From: Dehalococcoidia bacterium
Lineage (GTDB): Bacteria; Chloroflexota; Dehalococcoidia; GIF9; AB-539-J10
Length of the DNA stretch: 27,990 nucleotides
Assembly: GCA_004376695.1 (NCBI GenBank)
Contig: SOJB01000048.1
Coordinates: 1 to 27,990, forward strand
Direction: 5' to 3'
Notes under the pieces: model-generated
What the model saw: the letters and a program-made list of their open reading frames with translations, nothing else
Told to the model about the DNA's origin: nothing
Databases searched by the model: none
In this document: in pieces, positions 13,059 to 21,339 of the stretch
Layout of the letters: each line of letters starts with the position of its first letter
How positions within the stretch are numbered: position 1 is the stretch's first letter
Translations under genes and position numbers: made by a program

Positions 13059-13199
13059 ATGCCAAAGCGTACTTATCAACCAAAGCGAATTCCCCGGAAG
13101 CGCAGCCTGGGTTTCCGCGCTCGGATGGCCACTCGGGGGGGCAGAAAAGTGCTCAGCGCAAGGCGTCTTAAGGGGAGGTACAAGCTGACTCCAGTTTGA
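13059..13199 (+). CDS. rpmH: 50S ribosomal protein L34
   Basis: The 46-residue basic protein MPKRTYQPKRIPRKRSLGFR continues with ARMATRGGRKVLSARRLKGR and ends YKLTPV. The sequence is unmistakable L34: TYQPK, GFRARM, GGRKVLxARRxKGR. It is placed three bases after the rpsR stop and ten bases before rnpA. L34 followed by rnpA is almost universal, whereas rpsR immediately before L34 is not. Confidence 0.97.
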   Translation: MPKRTYQPKRIPRKRSLGFRARMATRGGRKVLSARRLKGRYKLTPV

Positions 13200-13208
13200 C
13201 TCCATCCT

Positions 13209-13547
13209 ATGAAGGAGCCCCGAGCTTTAACTAAAAGGGCGCAATATACACTGGTTTATCAACAGGGCGAAGTATGGGCAAGTAGCCTGGTTGTGATGAA
13301 GGCGGCGCCCAACAGTCTATGTCTGAGCCGATATGGTTTTTCTGTGACCAAGAAAGTGGGAAAAGCGGTACAGCGCAATCACTTGAAGAGGTTGCTCAGG
13401 GAAACAATGAGGCTGCGATCGCTGAAGCCGGGCTGGGATATCGTCTTCATTGCGCGCTCCGTAGCAGTCAATGCTGATTATCACCGGCTGGAAAGGACAG
13501 TAACCGAGCTTCTGGCGCGGGCGCAATTACTGGAGAGCAACGAATGA
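13209..13547 (+). CDS. rnpA: ribonuclease P protein component
   Basis: RnpA assists the catalytic RNA in removing tRNA 5' leaders. The 112 residues contain the RNR-type signature VGKAVQRNHLKRLLRETMR, preceded by RYGFSVTKK and followed by DIVFIARSVAVNADYHRLERTV. It starts at ATG 13209 with the usual positively charged beginning EPRALTKRAQYTLVYQQG. Its stop overlaps the yidD start (ATGA). Confidence 0.96.
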   Translation: MKEPRALTKRAQYTLVYQQGEVWASSLVVMKAAPNSLCLSRYGFSVTKKVGKAVQRNHLKRLLRETMRLRSLKPGWDIVFIARSVAVNADYHRLERTVTELLARAQLLESNE

Positions 13548-13753
13548 GTCGAGTAGCTCTTGGTTTGATAAAACTGTACCAGAACACGATTTCTAGGGTC
13601 GTCCCTAGTGTCTGTCGTTTCAAGCCTACCTGCTCTCAGTATGCACTTGAGGCAATCAAGAGATACGGGTTTGGCCGAGGCACCTGGCTAGCAACCAAGA
13701 GGCTGGTTCGGTGTAATCCCTTCACTGAAGGCGGCTATGACCCGGTACCCTAG
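13544..13753 (+). CDS. yidD: membrane protein insertion efficiency factor YidD
   Basis: This small amphipathic inner-membrane protein helps YidC-dependent insertion. Its 69 residues show the family signature with three conserved cysteines: VCRFKPTCSQYALEAIKRYG and RLVRCNPFTEGGYDPVP. It is translationally coupled to rnpA through a 4-bp overlap and is followed within a few bases by the lipoprotein gene. Confidence 0.96.
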   Translation: MSRVALGLIKLYQNTISRVVPSVCRFKPTCSQYALEAIKRYGFGRGTWLATKRLVRCNPFTEGGYDPVP

Positions 13754-13759
13754 TTGTTT

Positions 13760-14902
13760 ATGAGAATGAAGCAAGCAAAGATATCATTCCTCGTTACGAT
13801 TCTACTCCTTAGCTCGATCGTGGTTTCCTGTATTCCAGGTCAGGGTCAGCCGGCAACAGGATGGGCAGGTACTGCATTTTATGATGGCGTCATCTATGCC
13901 GGCACTCTGGACGGCAGGGTGGTTGCCATAAACGCCACGAGCGAAGAGGTGCAATGGTCTCGTCCCATTGGTACTGAGCGCTCCAGCGGGATATTGTCAT
14001 GCGGCCAATCATCTGTTTCCTCTGCTATATATGCCACGCCGATAGTGGATGGGGATCTAGTCTATATTGGCACTTATGGTGGCCAGGTATATGCCCTGAC
14101 CATAGACCGGGGCACCGAGAGGTGGATTCACCCCAGAACTGGTTCAGTAGGAGCTATTGTCGGTAGCCCAGTTATAGCTAATGAAACTATCTACATTAGT
14201 AGCTCAGATGGCACGGTCTATGCTTTGGATATGACCCATGGCGACGAGAAGTGGGAATCTCAGCGCATGGCTGACAAACTGTGGACAGGCCCCGCTGTTG
14301 TGGGTGATACTCTCTATGTGAGCACTTTTGATGGCCATATCTATGCCCTATCGGCTGAAACAGGTGGATTGCTGGACTGGTCCTTTGAATTGGAGGCCGG
14401 TTTTGCCTCTTCACCGGTGATTCGCGAAGGCACAATCTATGTGGGCTCTTTTGATAACAACCTCTATGCCATAGAGATTGGTGCCAGCGAACCCGCATGG
14501 AAATCCGCGGGCCGTAAGTGGTTTTGGGCCGGCCCCGTGGTTCATGAGGGAGTAGTTTATGCCGGCTGCCTCGATGGCAAACTCTACGTTCTTGATGCTG
14601 AAACAGGCGACAAGATGGGCGAGTACGATGCTGGAAGTCCCATAGTCTGCTCACCTGTTATGATGGATGGTCTGCTGATAGTGGCTGATGAATCAGGCAC
14701 CGTACATGTTTTCGACCTCAATGCTGAGCCTCAAGACAAGGCGACGCTGTTAAAGGCCATCCGGATCGGTGCCGCTGTCAGGAGTTCCTTCTGCGCTCAC
14801 GCAGGTCTTGTCTATATTCGAGGGGAAGATAACCGCATGTATGTTGTGGACGTTGATAAAGGGCGGATAAGCTGGGAATTCTCCCTGGCCACGGAGGAAT
14901 AA
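13760..14902 (+). CDS. PQQ-type eight-bladed beta-propeller lipoprotein
   Basis: A signal peptide of about 25 residues ends in a lipobox, VVSC, so the mature protein should start with lipidated Cys at about residue 24 from this ATG and sit on the outer face of the membrane. The rest consists of about eight tandem blades of the form SPVIxxGTIYVGSxDGxLYALDxxTGxxxW, typical of PQQ or BamB-like propellers. The PQQ-binding residues of dehydrogenases are not evident, so a structural or protein-binding role is more likely. TTG 13754 and ATG 13766 are alternative starts. It stands between yidD and yidC, where no gene normally lies, suggesting a link to membrane-protein insertion or folding; that is inference. 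Confidence 0.85.
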   Translation: MRMKQAKISFLVTILLLSSIVVSCIPGQGQPATGWAGTAFYDGVIYAGTLDGRVVAINATSEEVQWSRPIGTERSSGILSCGQSSVSSAIYATPIVDGDLVYIGTYGGQVYALTIDRGTERWIHPRTGSVGAIVGSPVIANETIYISSSDGTVYALDMTHGDEKWESQRMADKLWTGPAVVGDTLYVSTFDGHIYALSAETGGLLDWSFELEAGFASSPVIREGTIYVGSFDNNLYAIEIGASEPAWKSAGRKWFWAGPVVHEGVVYAGCLDGKLYVLDAETGDKMGEYDAGSPIVCSPVMMDGLLIVADESGTVHVFDLNAEPQDKATLLKAIRIGAAVRSSFCAHAGLVYIRGEDNRMYVVDVDKGRISWEFSLATEE

Positions 14903-14908
14903 GGGGCA

Positions 14909-15673
14909 ATGTTAGCACCGCTAGAGTTGTGGTATTTGATCATACTGGAGCCCATTCTTAATGTGCTGATCGCCTTAAGCCATATTCTAATTGGTCAGTT
15001 CGGGTTGGCGATCATCGCCCTCACCGTTATCGTTCGTTTAGTCTCCTGGCCTCTTACCAAGCGACAGCTCAGTTCCACTAAGGCTTTGCAGGATATGCAG
15101 CCGAAAATGCAGGAATTGCAGAAGAAATACGGCAAGAATAAGCAAAAGCTTCAGCAGGAGATGATGAAGCTCTACAAGGAAGCAGGGGTAAACCCCCTGG
15201 GCTGTTTATGGCCTATGCTGATTCAGTTTCCTATCTGGATTGCTCTCTATCAATCCATTATGAGAGCTCTGGCTACGACGCCAGAGAACTTGCTTGCCCT
15301 GCACCGTCATCTTTACTCCTGGGAGGTGGTGCGTCAAGCGATTCCGTTGAGCAGTCGATTTTTGTGGCTCAATTTGGGAGAACCTGACCCGTATTTCATT
15401 TTAGCCATCATAGTCGGTGGCACAATGTGGGTACAGCAGAAGATGACCCAGGCGCCATCCGCTGATCCAAGGCAGCAGTCCACAACAAGGATGATGACGA
15501 TGATGATGCCGCTTATGTTTGGTATGTTAACATTGATGTTCCCCAGCGGCTTGGCCCTATTCTGGGCTGCTTCCAATGTAATTGGTATTGCGACTCAATA
15601 TTTCTTCACCGGTGGCTGGGGTTACCTCAAATTCCGTTCTCCATTTCAGTCAACACCAGTGCAAGGAAGATGA
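14909..15673 (+). CDS. yidC: membrane protein insertase YidC/Oxa1 family
   Basis: YidC inserts and folds membrane proteins alone or with SecYEG. It is the short form without the large periplasmic domain of proteobacteria: 254 residues starting directly with TM segments. The conserved Arg of the hydrophilic groove is R43 (LTVIVRLVSWPLT). The cytoplasmic coiled-coil hairpin follows (about 55-90), then NPLGCLWPMLIQFPIWIALYQ, and the last TM segments (TMMMPLMFGMLTLMFPSGLALFWAASN). The C-terminal tail is short. The preceding gene stops six bases earlier. Confidence 0.96.
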   Translation: MLAPLELWYLIILEPILNVLIALSHILIGQFGLAIIALTVIVRLVSWPLTKRQLSSTKALQDMQPKMQELQKKYGKNKQKLQQEMMKLYKEAGVNPLGCLWPMLIQFPIWIALYQSIMRALATTPENLLALHRHLYSWEVVRQAIPLSSRFLWLNLGEPDPYFILAIIVGGTMWVQQKMTQAPSADPRQQSTTRMMTMMMPLMFGMLTLMFPSGLALFWAASNVIGIATQYFFTGGWGYLKFRSPFQSTPVQGR

Positions 15674-15720
15674 GCGAGCGTTGTAGAGGCGGTGGCAAAT
15701 TGCTGAAGAAGGATTGAACT

Positions 15721-16371
15721 ATGGAAGAGATTGAGATAGTGGCTGCGACGGTAGAACAGGCGATTGAGAAGGCAGAGGCACAGCTGGGATTGAGGCGGGA
15801 GCAGTTCAAGGTGGAGGTTATCAGGGAAGAGAGGGCGGGGGTTTTGGGGGTAGGAAGCAGAGATGCCGTAATCAGGGTCATTCCAATAACCACACCGGAA
15901 GGAGCCTGCCCTGAACCTGTCGAAGGGGCTGTGGTTGAGGTGGCCGCGAATGTACTGGATACGCTGCTTGAGTTGCTGGGCGTAACGGGCCGGGTCGAGG
16001 TGCTATCGGATGAGATACCCCTGTCTTTTGACATAACAGGTGAGGATCTGGGCATCTTGATTGGTCGGAGAGGTCAGACCCTGGCTGCTCTGGAATATAT
16101 TACCAAGCTCATAGTAACCAGACGATTAGAGGCCTGGCTGCCGTTAAGTGTTGACGTTGCAGGATACAAGAAGCGTCGTTATGATTCCTTGCAGAGACTG
16201 GCCATGTATTTGGCCGAGCAAGTGAAGGCAAACCGCCGTGCCATAACTATGGAGCCGATGCCTGCTGACGAACGCCGTATTGTTCACCTAGCTTTGGCTG
16301 ACAATCCTGACGTGACAACTCACAGCATAGGTGAGGGTGAAAGCAGGAAAGTGGTTGTTGTGCTGAGGTAG
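15721..16371 (+). CDS. jag: Jag/KhpB RNA-binding protein carrying an in-frame repeat
   Basis: Jag (KhpB) is an RNA-binding protein linked to cell-wall and division control and usually sits next to yidC. The Jag_N domain covers about residues 1-52 (EEIEIVAATVEQAIEKAEAQ, GVLGVGSRDAVIRV). The KH domain (about 80-150) has LIGRRGQTLAALEYITKLI, and the R3H domain (about 155-216) ends in ERRIVHLALADNPDVTTHS and GxxRKVVVVLR. Between Jag_N and KH the frame reads ACPEPVEGAV: a dispersed palindromic repeat translated in frame. The linker tolerates it and the frame is kept. GAAGGA precedes the ATG at a good distance. ileS starts eight bases after the stop. Confidence 0.95.
   Translation: MEEIEIVAATVEQAIEKAEAQLGLRREQFKVEVIREERAGVLGVGSRDAVIRVIPITTPEGACPEPVEGAVVEVAANVLDTLLELLGVTGRVEVLSDEIPLSFDITGEDLGILIGRRGQTLAALEYITKLIVTRRLEAWLPLSVDVAGYKKRRYDSLQRLAMYLAEQVKANRRAITMEPMPADERRIVHLALADNPDVTTHSIGEGESRKVVVVLR
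15904..15930. repeat. dispersed palindromic repeat inside jag
   Basis: The core CCCTGAACCTGTCGAAGGGG reads in frame as PEPVEG. I recognise this as a very frequent short repeat of Chloroflexota and related draft genomes, recorded here from memory. Its presence within a conserved gene's linker is a recent insertion or the result of a mobile palindrome. Confidence 0.6.
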
Positions 16372-16379
16372 AGCTAGCC

Positions 16380-19300
16380 ATGTTCCCGAAAATAGGCGCC
16401 AGGGTTAACGTCATTCAACTCGAAGAGAACATCCTCCGCTTCTGGAAAGAGCATAGAATCTTCGAGAAAAGCATCGAGATAAGAAAAGGGGGGCCGCTTT
16501 ATGCCTTCTACGAAGGCCCCCCTAGCGCAAATGGCAGCCCGGGAGTTCATTCCGTGCTGGCTCGCCTATACAAGGACGTTGTCTGCCGGTACTGGACGAT
16601 GAAGGGATGTCATGTGCCACGAAAGGCCGGGTGGGATACCCACGGCCTGCCTGTTGAGTTAGAGGTAGAGAACTCTCTCGCCCTCACCAGTAAGACTCAA
16701 ATCGAGGCATATGGGGTGGCTCGATTCAATGACCGTTGCCGCCGCACCGCTCTCAAGTACATCAAAGAATGGGAAGCCATGACTGAACGCCTCGGCTACT
16801 GGCTAGATATGGAGCATCCTTACGTAACCATGGACAACAGCTACATCGAATCATGCTGGTGGATAGTGAAAGAGCTATGGGACAAGGGCCTGGTTTATCA
16901 GGGCTACAAAGTAACTCCGCATTGTCCCAGATGTGGGACTTCCCTTAGCTCTCACGAGGTTGCTTTGGGCTATGAGGATACGGAAGACCCTTCAGTGTAC
17001 GTCAAATTCAGACTCGATCCCAGTTCACTTGAGAGCAGAGCAGAGTGCGAGTCTTCTCTCTTACCTTCTTCCTTGTTGAGTAAGCCGACATTTCTCCTGG
17101 TCTGGACAACAACACCATGGACGCTGCCTGGCAATTCAGCTTTGGCGGTTGCTTCTCACGCTGACTATAGCGTACTGGAAGGTGATCAGGATTATCTGAT
17201 CTTAGCTACGAAGCTTGTGGATAAGATTGGATCTGAGGGATACACCGAGACAGCAATCGTTCAAGGCGAGGCTCTCGTGGGCCTTGAATATGAACCTCTA
17301 TTTAATCCTCACAGTTTCGGCGTACAGCGTCTTGATCTGCCGACCCTGTGTGCGGAGGAGACAACAGATAGCTTGACTTATCCTGTGATCGGTGCAGATT
17401 TTGTCTCCCTGGATGAAGGCACCGGTGTAGTTCATATCGCTCCTGCCTTTGGAGAGGTTGACTTCGATATCGGGATGAGTAGCGGGCTGGATTTCGTTCA
17501 ACCGGTAGACTTAGAGGGCAAGGTTATGGGTACATATCGCTTTGCCGGCGAGTTCGTCAAAGATGCTGACCCTCATGTTCTGGAGGACCTCAAGTCGCGG
17601 GGTCTGGTCTACCGAAGCGAAAGTATCACCCATACTTATCCTTTCTGCTGGAGGTGCGAAACACCTCTGCTTTACTATGCCAAACCGGCTTGGTATATCA
17701 GGACGACAGCAGTGAAAGAAAAACTGATCTCGGGCAATTCCGAGATAGATTGGCATCCTGACCACATTAAGCATGGTCGGTTTGGCGATTGGCTGGAACA
17801 CAACGTTGATTGGGCCTTTTCCCGGGAGAGATACTGGGGAACTCCGCTCAATATCTGGCGGTGTTCCTCATGTGACAAATGTGAGTGTGTCGGCAGTGTG
17901 CAGGGATTGAGCTTGCAGCTGAATGTCAGTGGCTTGACCACGCCCCTGGATTTGCATCGCCCCTATGTAGACGAGATTACCTTTGCCTGTCGTGAGTGTG
18001 GTGGCAAGATGCAACGCGTTCCTGAAGTGATTGATTGTTGGTTTGATGCTGGGGCTATGCCGCTAGCCCAGTGGCATTATCCGTTTGAAAACGAAGATAG
18101 GTTCAAGCAGAATTTCCCCGCCGACTTCATCTGTGAGGCAGTGGACCAGACTCGAGGCTGGTTCTATACCTTACATGCCATATCCACGTTGCTTTTCAGT
18201 CGTCCTTGCTTCAGAAATGTCATCTGCCTAGGGCATGTTGTCGATGCCCGAGGTGAGAAGATGAGCAAATCCAAGGGCAACGTAATCGCGCCATGGGCTG
18301 TGCTCAGTGAGCACGGTGCCGATGCCCTGAGGTGGTATACGCTGGTTTCCACAGCAGGGGAAGACACCCATCGCTTCTCCACCAAGATGCTGGATGAGAC
18401 AACACGCAAATTCCTGCTTACTTTGTGGAATACGTATTCCTTTTTTGCCCTTTATGCCAATATTGACTTCGGCAACGAAGTCGACAAGACGGGCGAGTGT
18501 TTACTCAATCCTCATTTGTCGGAAGGCGACAGAACTGTGCTGGACAACTGGATTATTTCAGAACTTAACCGGCTGGTGGGCGAGGTTTCCAAACACATGG
18601 ATAGCTATAATCCCACTACTGCGACACGTAGAATTGAGGGGTTCGTCGACATTCTCTCTAACTGGTATGTCAGAAGAAACCGCCGCCGCTTCTGGAAAGG
18701 CGAGAACGACGCCGATAAGCTGGCCGCGTACGGTACGCTGTACCAGTGCCTAGTAACTCTGTCCGGGCTGTTATCTCCCTTTGTGCCATTTGTGGCTGAG
18801 GAGCTCTACCAGAATTTGATTCGCTCTGTTAATCCCGAGGCCAGGGAGAGCGTTCATCTGACTGATTTTCCCGTAGCCGATGAGGCCAAGATCGATGACA
18901 GGCTGAACAGCGACGTTAGGCTAGCCATGAGAATATCCAGCTTGGGCAGGGCGGCAAGGGCTAAGGTAGGGATCAAAGTGCGCCAGCCACTGGGAAAAGC
19001 TGTGGTTATGGTAGAGGGCGAAGCGGAGAAAAGCGCTTTGGAGCGACTGGCGGTGGAGGTAATAGAGGAGATAAATGTCAAGCAGTTGGTCGTACTGAGG
19101 GCCGAAGAGAAACGGGGCGAATTCCCTTCAAACATGCCGGATTACAGTCTGGCCAACGATGCCAGGTATTGGGTAGCCATAAGCACCGAGCTGACTCCTG
19201 AGTTGATTGCCGAAGGAGTGAGCAGAGAGCTTGTGCGTCACCTTCAGAATATGCGGCGCAATGCCCAGTTTGATATCACGGATCAGATTGTCACCTATTA

Positions 19301-19502
19301 CCAGACAGAAGGGCCCTTGCTGAGACAGGTCATAGACGCTTTTGGTGGCTATATCAAACAGGAAACCCTGTCTCGTGAACTCGTCGATGATCTGCCTCCT
19401 GATGGAGCCTACGTGGAGAATCATCGCGTCCTGAATGCCGAGGTTTCCCTGGCGATCAGGCGGGCGAATCCAAGTGAAATCGGTGCGGATTGCCCGCCGT
19501 GA
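16380..19502 (+). CDS. ileS: isoleucyl-tRNA synthetase, type 2, with altered signature motif
   Basis: IleRS charges tRNA-Ile and edits valine. The 1040 residues and overall sequence fit the type 2 (eukaryal-like) form. The class I first motif, normally HxGH, reads GVHS at 55-58 (PPSANGSPGVHSVLARLYKD). Related type 2 enzymes often read GxHH here; the last His is Ser in this one. The CP1 editing domain contains LLVWTTTPWTLPGNSALAV near 237-255, and KMSKS is intact at 627-631. Cys pairs HCPRCG (about 181) and CRECGG (about 536) may bind zinc. The tRNA-binding domains follow. No frameshift is seen. It ends the long plus-strand operon and converges on the protease gene. Confidence 0.95.
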   Translation: MFPKIGARVNVIQLEENILRFWKEHRIFEKSIEIRKGGPLYAFYEGPPSANGSPGVHSVLARLYKDVVCRYWTMKGCHVPRKAGWDTHGLPVELEVENSLALTSKTQIEAYGVARFNDRCRRTALKYIKEWEAMTERLGYWLDMEHPYVTMDNSYIESCWWIVKELWDKGLVYQGYKVTPHCPRCGTSLSSHEVALGYEDTEDPSVYVKFRLDPSSLESRAECESSLLPSSLLSKPTFLLVWTTTPWTLPGNSALAVASHADYSVLEGDQDYLILATKLVDKIGSEGYTETAIVQGEALVGLEYEPLFNPHSFGVQRLDLPTLCAEETTDSLTYPVIGADFVSLDEGTGVVHIAPAFGEVDFDIGMSSGLDFVQPVDLEGKVMGTYRFAGEFVKDADPHVLEDLKSRGLVYRSESITHTYPFCWRCETPLLYYAKPAWYIRTTAVKEKLISGNSEIDWHPDHIKHGRFGDWLEHNVDWAFSRERYWGTPLNIWRCSSCDKCECVGSVQGLSLQLNVSGLTTPLDLHRPYVDEITFACRECGGKMQRVPEVIDCWFDAGAMPLAQWHYPFENEDRFKQNFPADFICEAVDQTRGWFYTLHAISTLLFSRPCFRNVICLGHVVDARGEKMSKSKGNVIAPWAVLSEHGADALRWYTLVSTAGEDTHRFSTKMLDETTRKFLLTLWNTYSFFALYANIDFGNEVDKTGECLLNPHLSEGDRTVLDNWIISELNRLVGEVSKHMDSYNPTTATRRIEGFVDILSNWYVRRNRRRFWKGENDADKLAAYGTLYQCLVTLSGLLSPFVPFVAEELYQNLIRSVNPEARESVHLTDFPVADEAKIDDRLNSDVRLAMRISSLGRAARAKVGIKVRQPLGKAVVMVEGEAEKSALERLAVEVIEEINVKQLVVLRAEEKRGEFPSNMPDYSLANDARYWVAISTELTPELIAEGVSRELVRHLQNMRRNAQFDITDQIVTYYQTEGPLLRQVIDAFGGYIKQETLSRELVDDLPPDGAYVENHRVLNAEVSLAIRRANPSEIGADCPP

Positions 19503-19631
19503 ATCGGTGAATAATGGCGACAATTCCGCCTGAGCACATGGCTATCGGCATTCACTCATTATCTGATGGGCTACAGACCTTGTCCAGCATTCGGTGTCTG
19601 GTGCACGGGTTTTGAAGGGAGAGAGGCCGTC

Positions 19632-20741
19632 CTAGGGAGCAGGGCGTTCTATCAGTCGTACCGAGGTCGTTCTGGTATCTTCGCCCCTAACGAAGACTAT
19701 TTCTGTCTCTTCGCCGATTCCGCTCTTTCGAATGGCTCTGACAAGGTCGGCAACATCACTTATTTCCTGGCCTCCGAAGCTGATGATGATGTCGTCCTTT
19801 CTTAGTCCGGCAGCATCGGCGGGGCTGTCAGCAACCAGTTCCACAATAAGCGCTCCCCTGTTTACAGCCAGATTCTTCGCCGCAGCCAGCGAGGGATCCA
19901 CGGTATATAATCCCACTCCCAGCCACGGGTATGTCACGTGACCATGACGAATCAGATCCGGGATGATGAGCTTAGCCTCATCGCTGCCTATGGCAAAGCC
20001 CATGCCTTCCACTCCATGGGCGACTATCTTGATGCTGGTAATGCCTATCACCTCACCGGCCATGTTCACCAGTGGCCCGCCGCTATTGCCGGGATTGATG
20101 GCTGCCGTGGTTTGAATCAAGCCGTAAAGGATGTTCCCCTCGACATTCATTGTCACAGTCAGGCGACTGACTATGCCCTCAGTCGCTACAATCCCCTCTC
20201 CCAGAGCATTTCCGATAGCTATTACCCATTCACCGAGAGCTAGCGAGCTTGAGTCGCCCCAATCAGCATAAGGCATATCTGTGGCTTCTATCTTTATCAC
20301 GGCCAGGTCAGAAAGCGGATCCGTGCCTACTATGTTCGCGGCGAAGGTTCTTCCATCATCCAACTCTACATAAACGCTCTGGGCATTTTCAACTACATGG
20401 CTGTTGGTGACGATGTATCCCTTGTCGTCGATGATTATGCCGGACCCGGCAGCACGTTCCGTCCGTTCTGTATATCGGCCGAAGAAGCCAGAAGATATGA
20501 CCGTCTCTGTAGTTACAGAAACCACGGACGGCATTGCCCTGGCGATTACCGGTGGAAAATCAGGCAAGCGACTCGCAGGCTCGCTCTCTGGGAACGTCCA
20601 ATCGCCGTCGGTGTGCGGAGTAGAGCTGTTGAGCTGGAGCGGACTGATCCCCGGTGAAACAGACGCAGCCCAGATACTGATACTTAACGTCAGCGTTATC
20701 AGTATCACGGCAGCCAGAATACGCTTGCTCTTGTCAGACAT
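19632..20741 (-). CDS. membrane-anchored HtrA/DegP-like serine protease with one PDZ domain
   Basis: This trypsin-like S1C protease handles damaged proteins outside the cytoplasm. A single N-terminal TM helix (about residues 8-27) is followed by a linker rich in Pro and Ser. The protease domain is about 66-255 with the triad H115 (VTNSHVV), D145 (DPLSDLAVIKI) and S220 (NPGNSGGPL). A single PDZ domain covers about 270-365 (VELVADSPADAAGLRKDDIIISFGG). The length of 369 residues is normal for the DegS/HtrA type. ATG 20741 lies 14 nt after a TATAAT box, and no ribosome binding site is visible. It is monocistronic as far as the sequence shows. Confidence 0.94.
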   Translation of the reverse strand: MSDKSKRILAAVILITLTLSISIWAASVSPGISPLQLNSSTPHTDGDWTFPESEPASRLPDFPPVIARAMPSVVSVTTETVISSGFFGRYTERTERAAGSGIIIDDKGYIVTNSHVVENAQSVYVELDDGRTFAANIVGTDPLSDLAVIKIEATDMPYADWGDSSSLALGEWVIAIGNALGEGIVATEGIVSRLTVTMNVEGNILYGLIQTTAAINPGNSGGPLVNMAGEVIGITSIKIVAHGVEGMGFAIGSDEAKLIIPDLIRHGHVTYPWLGVGLYTVDPSLAAAKNLAVNRGALIVELVADSPADAAGLRKDDIIISFGGQEISDVADLVRAIRKSGIGEETEIVFVRGEDTRTTSVRLIERPAP

Positions 20742-20755
20742 CTTTTGCTATGGTA

Positions 20756-20784
20756 ATTATAATCGCTACCTCTTCTTTCGGCAA
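20756..20784 (-). promoter_or_regulatory. promoter of the HtrA-like protease gene
   Basis: On the minus strand TTGCCG (20784-20779) and TATAAT (20761-20756) are exactly 17 nt apart. The start codon follows the -10 by 14 nt, so the leader is at most about 8 nt. Confidence 0.6.
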
Positions 20785-21339
20785 GATATCTGTGCTCGGA
20801 TTCAGGGCAGAGCGCGCCATGTATGAGATGCGCGCCAGGAGATCGTTGGGAGGTTCTACAAACAGACTGATCTGGTTCAGATAAACTAGTGACATACGAG
20901 TTATGAAGAGACGCTATAACGGTTGCCCTATGTGTGTTCGTGGTGAGATTCCGGGATATGGGAGCCTGGCTAGTATCGTGGTGCTATTAGGGAGAGCCAG
21001 GCAAAGACTCAAATGGCTTGATTACTGCAGATCCCATAATCAAAACGCCCGCCTCGCCTATATCACTGGCGACAGAAGTGGCGTGGTCTTTCTGATTCTC
21101 CGATAGATGAAGGACTCAGCTGTAGCTTTCCTGCGACGCTCCGCCTACCGGGACTGCTTCCGCTGATCTCGTCAGCCGCGCAATGACAAAGGGAGAGCAC
21201 AGTGAATGGGGCAACTGCGTTCTCAAACAGCCTCAACAGTTTGGGGTTCCAGAATCTCAGTTCATAGTGTGTCCCCCACCACACACTGTCCGCGGGATTT
21301 GGCATGTGCGCCAGTCGGGATGTCACCTCACAGATCAAC
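20785..21339. other. intergenic region with inverted repeats, no convincing gene
   Basis: A 67-codon plus-strand frame (20903-21106) has a CPMC motif but no ribosome binding site and no family resemblance. GCCTGGCT (20964-20971) and AGCCAGGC (20995-21002) form an 8-bp inverted repeat across 23 nt inside it. AGTGTGT (21266-21272) and ACACACT (21281-21287) form a 7-bp hairpin with an 8-nt loop, about 50 nt from the 3' end of the NUDIX gene and possibly its transcript end, though without a T-run. Around 21168-21190 the sequence CAGCCGCGCAATGAC recalls the end of the repeat at 22977-23083. I checked for a tRNA T-arm near 21244 and found none. Confidence 0.45.

Noticed and set aside
21240..21262. 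GGGGTTCCAGAATCTC resembling a tRNA T-arm
   Set aside because: The flanks do not pair, and no acceptor or anticodon stem can be drawn.
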